Source: Astrothelium macrocarpum
Taxonomy: Eukaryota; Ascomycota; Dothideomycetes; Trypetheliales; Trypetheliaceae
Assembly: GCA_021030915.1 (NCBI GenBank)
Contig: JAGEMR010000237.1
Span: 1 to 24,683 of the forward strand
Direction: 5' to 3'
Length of the DNA stretch: 24,683 nt
The notes under the pieces are model-generated. The model was not told where the DNA came from. It worked only from the letters and a program-made list of their open reading frames with translations, and ran no database searches. Positions within the stretch are counted from its first letter, which is position 1. Each line of letters begins with the position of its first letter. The position numbers and the translations under genes were made by a program. This document shows, in pieces, positions 18,780-24,683 of the stretch.

Positions 18780-20403
18780 AATTACAGTACAGATGCGCGT
18801 ATTATATCCAGATTTATTATAATTATTATATTGCCGTTTATCTGTTTTTGATATTCTCGTACGACTACCATTTTCATCTATTTTTTATTATATTATCTGT
18901 TTAGACCCTTTCTGAGTCTGTAAATTCTGTCCATTTTATATAAAAAGAGATCCTTCTTCTAATAAATGGGTTTTTTTAACCCTCCGATGTCGGTTAAATT
19001 TTTGATTTATCATACAAAATATTTGATTCTCTTCTTTCAAAATGGCAAATTGATGCATTATTATAATTATATCATATAAAAACTGGTTGATAATAGATAA
19101 AAATTCAGATAAAAAGCTGTTCTGATGTCATACGATTCGGTTTCTAATATATTCATTTTGAAATTGTATTTCAGTGGGGTTATATGGTGTTTTTGATTTT
19201 CAGAAAAGGGGGGGTCCAGATGAATTTCTAAAGGATATAAATATATATAATTTCATATCCAATTATGAAATTACATATTCTGGATTATATAATATAAATT
19301 CTATTTTTCGAAAATTTTTTTTGAATATTTGATTTTATTATAATAATTTGAAAAATTTTATAAAATATTGGAAAAAAATCCTTTTTTAAAATATAAATGA
19401 TATACGTTCGTATGAGATCATTAATTGTTTGGCCGTATACGTGTTTTAATACGCGAAAATAACCTATATCAAATGATTATAATTTATATAATAAATGAGG
19501 AAATATATAAAGAATGATAATATTATTCTTTTGACAGAATAATTCAAAATCAATTAAATGATGATTTTCGTATTTATTAAAAATGAGAAAATAATATATA
19601 TCCGTTATATAATTTATAATATATCGATTAAAATATTAAATTCAATCTAGATTTTGTTTATTTATTATTCAATTATTATCTGATATAATAATTATTCAAT
19701 TGTATGATAATGAATTATTTTAATATCAAAATGAGAAATGATTTTTATCTATAATAATGATATATAGCGGGATGGTATAATCCAATACGTCTATATCTTG
19801 AATTATTATCATCTATTTTTGATTATTCTGTTGAATCGTATAAAACTTTTCACGTTTTTCAGTATTGATAATAACCATTTCTGATAAAATTTGGCCTATT
19901 AAAAATCCCGTTTCATCAAAATTGTAAATATTTCTCTTTTAAATGCCAAATTGGTCAATTATATGTCGTACGAGATTAAATCATTCGCGAAATTTGTCAG
20001 AATTTTTATATTAGATTCTCTGATAATCGATTCTATAATTAAAACGTGTATGCAATTCAGATTATTATTATATAAAATTAGAAATCCAATTCTTATTTAC
20101 GTATAACGTATTATGGTCGCGTAATAGTCGATTCGTCATATCTTCAATACCACTATACCGGAGAGGAAATGATCGCGAATCTAGATCAAATATATATCAT
20201 ACGAATATCTATTCTTCTAATTCAATGAATTTTTGATAAGGATATTGAATATCGTGTTATGAAAGTTTTCCATATTTTCAATTTTGAAATATCGTACGAG
20301 AAATTTTATAAATAATTATTACACGACGAATATTTAATTTAGAATTCTTTTGAAACGTCTGAAATACAAGAACAAGGTCACTTTCTTTCCAGGCTTGAAC
20401 CAT
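18780..20403 (-). pseudogene. RIP-mutated pogo/Fot1 transposase (element B)
   Basis: On the minus strand, an ATG at 20403 opens the reading MVQAWKESDLVLVFQTFQK, followed by the helix-turn-helix piece IIYKISRTIFQN. Then come FIELEE, FDLDSRSFPLRYSGIEDMTN and RLLRD from the CENP-B-like part, and NKNWISNFI. The DDE domain is visible near 19900-19850 as YNFDETGFLIGQILSEMVI, with its first catalytic Asp kept. A later piece at about 19460-19394 reads GYFRVLKHVYGQTINDLIR, the segment following the third catalytic residue. Stops interrupt it throughout. Its residues differ clearly from element A, so the two belong to different families of the same superfamily. Confidence 0.85.
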
Positions 20404-20449
20404 AATAGAATGTGGGAAAAAAATGGATTTAAATTGAGTTATACGAAAA

Positions 20450-20501
20450 TGCGGAAAAGTGGCCAATCCAATTGGGTGGCCAACTCAATTGTGTTGTACG
20501 T
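20450..20501 (-). repeat. Right terminal inverted repeat of element B
   Basis: Perfect inverted copy of 18641-18692, ending GTTGTACGT before TA at 20502-20503. Confidence 0.95.
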
Positions 20502-20803
20502 TAATATATTATATAAATATTATGGATATTCTATCATAATTAATAAAAATAATGATCGAATTAGACGATAAATTATATATAAGAATTCTAAAAAAAAGAA
20601 GAGGCCGAAAATTAATCATTGGACAGAAAAATTCACGAATTCAGAATAACGATTATAATAATCTAATGAATTTTAATTTTGTCGGAAAAGGAAAAAAGGG
20701 CAATATCCGCCCGAAAAAGGGATTCAAAAATAAAAAATATTATTCTTATAAAAAAAAGAAATATTTCGTAAAAAATTACCGATCCAAATCCAATATAATA
20801 TAA
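20502..20803 (+). pseudogene. Gag fragment downstream of element B with ruined zinc knuckle
   Basis: The frame continues from the upstream fragment with MDILS, a TAA, LIKIMIELDDKLYIR and RILKKRRGR, typical of the Gag C-terminal region. At about 20737-20790 it reads YYSYKKKKYFVKNYRSK. The spacing is that of a CCHC zinc knuckle, with the Cys and His positions all turned to Tyr, as expected from G-to-A on TGC/TGT and C-to-T on CAT/CAC. The element therefore cannot package RNA. Confidence 0.8.
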
Positions 20804-22639
20804 CGGAAAATCGCAATCATAAAAAAGAAAATCAATATGGTTTTAATAAATTCCCCGGATGAGAAAATTTTAATTGAAAAGATCATTTAAGAAATATCTG
20901 ATGAAGGGAATGAATGGCAATTCAATCAATAAAATAATAATAGAAAGAATAATCCATTTCCGGTATTAGAAAATCTATAAAAAATCCGTAAAAGAATACG
21001 AGAATATATCATATAATTAAATTAATAAATAAATCGAATTATAAAAAAATATCTAATAATCGAATTTATATTTTAATAATATATCGAAAAAATATTAAAA
21101 TAATCGAATTATGAAGATCATTTTATGGCCAGATTATATATAATTTTTAATTATTTAATGTATATTATTATAATATAAATTTTCAGAAAATAATTCAGAA
21201 TTTTAATGAAATTATTATCAAAAAATTTTGAAATATAGAAAAATGTTTCGTTTAATATAATCAATCTGAATTATAAATGATTAATTTTATTAGAAGAATG
21301 CCGAAATCAGAAATATCAGTTATTAGAATATCAAAAATATCGAAAAATGAAAAAAAATATTTAATAAAATAACATCACTGATATTCAAAATTCATGATAT
21401 TCTGAATATCAGAAAATATAATAATAATAATATTATAATAAGAATTATAAAAGATATATATATGATCAATAATAAAAGGGCGAATTTATAAATGAAAAGA
21501 TAGAAGAAATTATATCCATAAATGCGCCATTATTTAAAAAAAATATAGAATATTCTTAAATAAATTTACTAATATAATCTATTTATAATTATTAGATTAG
21601 GAATTATTTTTAAAAACAATTAATTATAGATAGAAAATATCCAGATCATAAAAAAATATATTATTATTAATATAAAAATGAGAATTATGAAATTCATATA
21701 ATAGAAAAACTGGGATAATATAAACGATAATTTTGGAAAAATTGCAATTTTATAAATTATTTTATTTATTGAAGATAAAAAGGGGAATATATATTAATCA
21801 ACGAATGGTTCTATAGGAATAGAAAGAATTGTCTATATTATAATGATTGCGGAATAATATAATATCTATTCATATTTATTAGACAAATCGCGATAAAAAT
21901 ACACTCATTATAGGAAAAAGATTTAAATTCTATATACAGAATGCGTATATAGATTTAAATATCATTCAAATATCCAATTATTTATTATATATTATAATAA
22001 TATTGGAAAAAAAAAGGAGAATTAAAACGTTAATCAATTCAGAAATAAATAGGAATTTTATATCCAAAATATTTTAAAATTCATTAGATTTATTAATTAA
22101 ATTAAAAGATTGAAAATATATAATATATGTAATAATAGGAGAAAAAATGCCAGAAACTGGCGAAATTTCAGAAGAAATTCGGCCAATATTTATAATTATC
22201 GCAGAATATATTAAAAAAATCATATTTAATATCATTATCATAATCAGACATAATATCGTATTAGAATTATTTTAATTATAATAATATAATCCAATAATTA
22301 ATTGGAAAAATAGAATATTAAAAATAAACGAATATAATTATGGAATTATATCGAAATTTTCGCATTCAGACGCGATAAAAGATAAAATAGATAACTATTT
22401 TATATAAATCATTTCGAAAAATGAAATTTTTATCAAAAGAATCTCGGATATAACAGATATTCCGATAAAATAAGAAAATCAAAAGATTAATAATTTAAAA
22501 ATAATTCCAATCATTTTTGAAATCTTTTTAAAATATAAAAAATGGATATATCTTTTTAAAAAAGAATTAAATGCTAATATATTATCTAAACATTAATCAT
22601 AAAATCATGAAATAAAATTTTTTATAAAAAAATAATTTA
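20804..22639 (+). other. Retrotransposon stretch between gag and RT, unreadable
   Basis: By position this should hold the aspartic protease and the start of reverse transcriptase. RIP-type decay leaves no motif that I can name. No other gene, RNA or normal-composition island was seen. Confidence 0.4.
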
Positions 22640-24683
22640 TATTTAAATCCATTTACACATTATTTAATAAAAAATTTGAAATATTAAAAAAATATTTGAA
22701 TAAAAATCTAAAAAAAGATTTTATTAAAAAATCGGAATCATTTATAAAATATCCAATTCTTTTCGTATTAAAAAAAAACGGAAATTTATAATTTTATATA
22801 AATTATTAATAATTTAATAAAATAATAATTAAAAATCGATATCTGTTATTCAATATCATAAAATTATAGAATAGATTTTTAAATATATAATGATTTATCA
22901 AATTAGATTTATTAAAAATTTATAATCTTATACGAATAAAAAAAAATGAAAAATAGAAAATAATATTTTGAATAAAATACGGATATTTTGAATATTTTAT
23001 TATATTATTCGGATTTATAAATACGTCAGTTAATTATCAAATATTCGTTAATGATATATTAAAATCATATTTCGATAGATTTATAATAACATATTTAAAT
23101 GATATTTTCATTTATTCGAAAATCAGAAAAAAATATACGTAATATATATAATTAATATTTAAATAATTTAATAAATAAAATCTACGATTGAAATTATCAA
23201 AATATGAATTCTAAATCAAAAAAACGAATTTCTTAAATTATATCATTAGAATGGGAATTATACGAATTGATTCAGATAAAATAAAATTAATTAAAAATTG
23301 GCCGGAATCAAAAAACGTAAAAAATATTTAATTTTTTTTAAAATTCGTTAATTATAATTAAAAATTTATTAAAAAATATTCTTTTAAAATACAATTTCTA
23401 ATAGAATTAATAAAAAATAAAAAAAAATTCGTTTTCGGAAAAAATAAAAAGAAAATATTTAAAATATTTAAAAAAGATTATTTATAAAATTCCGTATTAA
23501 AAATTATCAAATTATTAAAATCAATATAAATTAAAACCGATATATCTGATTTGATAATAAAAATATATTTACATCAATAAATATAAAATGGAAAATAATA
23601 TCTAATAGAATATTATTCAAAAAAATTTTTAAAATTAGAATAGAATTATGATATCCATAATAAAGAATTTTTTGTCATAATTATTGTATTATAATATTAG
23701 AGAATATACACTGAAGGATCATCATTTTTAAAAATTTTCATAGATCATAAAAATTTCATTTATTTTACGATAACGAAATAATTGAATTAACGATAAATCA
23801 GATAATCAGAATTCTTAAAATAATATAAATTTATCATCAAATATATATCAGAAAAAGACAATTCTAAAACCGATATTTTAAATTAAAGACCGGATTATAT
23901 AATAAAAAAAATTAAAAATCAAACGGTCCTTTAAATAAATCAAAATAATATATTATCAAAGAATTATAAAAAAATCAATATAATTCTAACCGTTTTTAAA
24001 TAGAATTAATAAATAGAATAGAAAATCATAATTCTATTAAAAAAGATCAGAAAAATTATTGAAAAATATCATAACGGATTATTTTATAAATATCCAGAAA
24101 TCGTATAAATTATAAAAAATATTCAACGAAATTATTATTTCAAAAGAATGAAAGAATATATCCAAAATTATATTATTAAATATGAATCGTATTAAAAAAA
24201 TAAATATAATATATAAATAAAAAAAAGAATAATTATATTAATAAAATTATCGTATAAATCATTCAAATAAATTATTATAAATTTTATCACGAATTTATTA
24301 AAATTAAAAAATCCAATAATAGAATTAAAATATGATATAATTATAATTATTATAAATAAATTAATAAAATATATTATCATCGAATAATTCAAAAAAATAT
24401 ATAAAATAATTCATATAACCGAATTATTATTCCAAAAATTAATTAAATATTTTAGAATTCTGATAAATATTATATCTGATAGAAATCGAAAATTTATATC
24501 AATTTATTAAAAAATAATTTTAAATAAATTCGGAATTAAATTGAAAATATTTATGATATATTATAAAAAAATAGACGGTCAGATAAAATATATAAATTAA
24601 ATATTGGAATAATATTTGAAATATTATACGAATAATCAATAAAATAATTGGATATTTTTATTATTTATAATATAATTAATATT
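22640..24683 (+). pseudogene. Pol relic: reverse transcriptase, RNase H, integrase (Ty3/gypsy)
   Basis: RT begins with KKYLNKNLKKDFIKKSES and YPILFVLKKNGNL (about 22640-22800), then IKLDLLKIYNLIRIK (first catalytic Asp kept, 22906-22908), KYGYFEYFIILFGF and ITYLNDIFIYSK, where the YLDD active site is YLND (23092-23103). RLKLSKYEF and DKIKLIKNWPESKNVK follow. RNase H is visible at 23566-23690 (YLIEYYSKKF, NYDIHNKEF) and 23739 (IDHKNFIYFT). Integrase runs from about 24030 to the window end: KYHNGLFYKYPEIV, IISDRNRKFIS (catalytic Asp at 24478 kept) and IDGQIKYIN, where the catalytic Glu expected at 24586-24588 is Lys (GAA to AAA). Dozens of TAA codons interrupt the frame. The 3' end, chromodomain if any, and 3' LTR are outside the window. 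Confidence 0.9.

Larger units (their letters stand above)
18641..20501 (-). mobile_element. pogo/Fot1-type DNA transposon B nested in gag
   Basis: The 1861-bp element has perfect 52-bp inverted repeats and TA on both flanks (18639-18640 and 20502-20503). A degenerate transposase lies on the minus strand. The flanks join into one Gag reading when the element and one TA are left out, which confirms both its limits and that it inserted into the retrotransposon. The termini are intact while the interior is AT-rich. Confidence 0.93.
14505..24683. other. AT-rich block with RIP-type mutation signature
   Basis: At about 14,500 the composition changes abruptly to mostly A and T, and stays so to the window end. 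Recognisable transposon proteins inside differ from their families mainly by changes expected from C-to-T and G-to-A transitions: CAA to TAA and TGG to stop, Asp to Asn, Glu to Lys, Cys to Tyr, Gly to Arg or Glu. This is the signature of repeat-induced point mutation in Pezizomycotina. Normal-composition patches are few and coincide with transposon ends: 15519-15575, 15801-15900, 17555-17655, 17737-17890, 18641-18700 and 20450-20501. Confidence 0.9.
17737..24683 (+). mobile_element. RIP-mutated Ty3/gypsy LTR retrotransposon, incomplete at the right edge
   Basis: Gag, reverse transcriptase, RNase H and integrase are recognisable in the order typical of Ty3/gypsy elements, all on the plus strand, and integrase is still unfinished at the window end. 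Element B interrupts gag at 18641-20501. The left limit is inferred: 17737 is the start of the possible LTR, while the first recognisable gag sequence is at about 18,500. No catalytic frame is open and the element is dead. Confidence 0.8.

Noticed and set aside
1..24683. tRNA, rRNA or CRISPR-like arrays, or a secondary-metabolite cluster
   Set aside because: None was seen; the genes present do not include a synthase backbone, and the repeats are transposon termini.

Overview
The window looks like a filamentous ascomycete (Pezizomycotina) genome. It has short introns with CTAAC/CTGAC-type branch sites, a HET-domain gene, a GT61 glycosyltransferase, fungus-specific membrane proteins, and an abrupt switch at about 14.5 kb into extremely AT-rich DNA packed with decayed transposons, as expected from repeat-induced point mutation (RIP). 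Class and species cannot be fixed from the sequence alone. Layout, 1-14.5 kb (ordinary composition, mixed live and dead genes): a decayed polytopic membrane-protein gene (535-2268, several frameshifts and stops); an intact HET-domain gene on the minus strand (2922-5018); a 5'-truncated, broken sterol-4-alpha-carboxylate 3-dehydrogenase (ERG26-like) relic (5514-6164); a short relic (6440-6720) that is a diverged duplicate of the promoter and first codons of the GT61 gene lying 2.7 kb further on; a Cys-rich single-pass cell-surface protein on the minus strand (7103-8296) with a stop-free 63-nt intron; the intact GT61 gene (9317-10849); an alpha/beta-hydrolase with N-terminal membrane segments and one intron (11301-12966); and a four-exon p24/GOLD cargo-receptor gene on the minus strand (13497-14347) whose last intron is of the GC-AG type. 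Layout, 14.5-24.7 kb (AT-rich block): an orphan terminal repeat (15519-15561); a complete pogo/Fot1-type DNA transposon A (15801-17655, perfect 41-bp inverted repeats, TA target duplication); a normal-composition island (17737-17890) that may be the left edge of a Ty3/gypsy retrotransposon; that retrotransposon (gag, RT, RNase H, integrase, running off the right edge); and a second pogo/Fot1 transposon B (18641-20501, perfect 52-bp inverted repeats, minus-strand transposase) nested inside the gag gene. Interiors are saturated with C-to-T and G-to-A type changes, yet the terminal inverted repeats are intact. All three DNA-transposon termini, although unrelated in sequence, carry two tandem subrepeats spaced exactly 17 nt apart. 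The genes do not form a pathway. p24 and GT61 proteins both belong to the secretory pathway, but nothing indicates they work as a cluster. The strongest points for follow-up are the RIP-spared bipartite terminal repeats, the nested insertion whose gag frame reads across the TA, and the p24 housekeeping-type gene whose promoter lies at the edge of the AT-rich block. No clearly new defence or metabolic system is visible.
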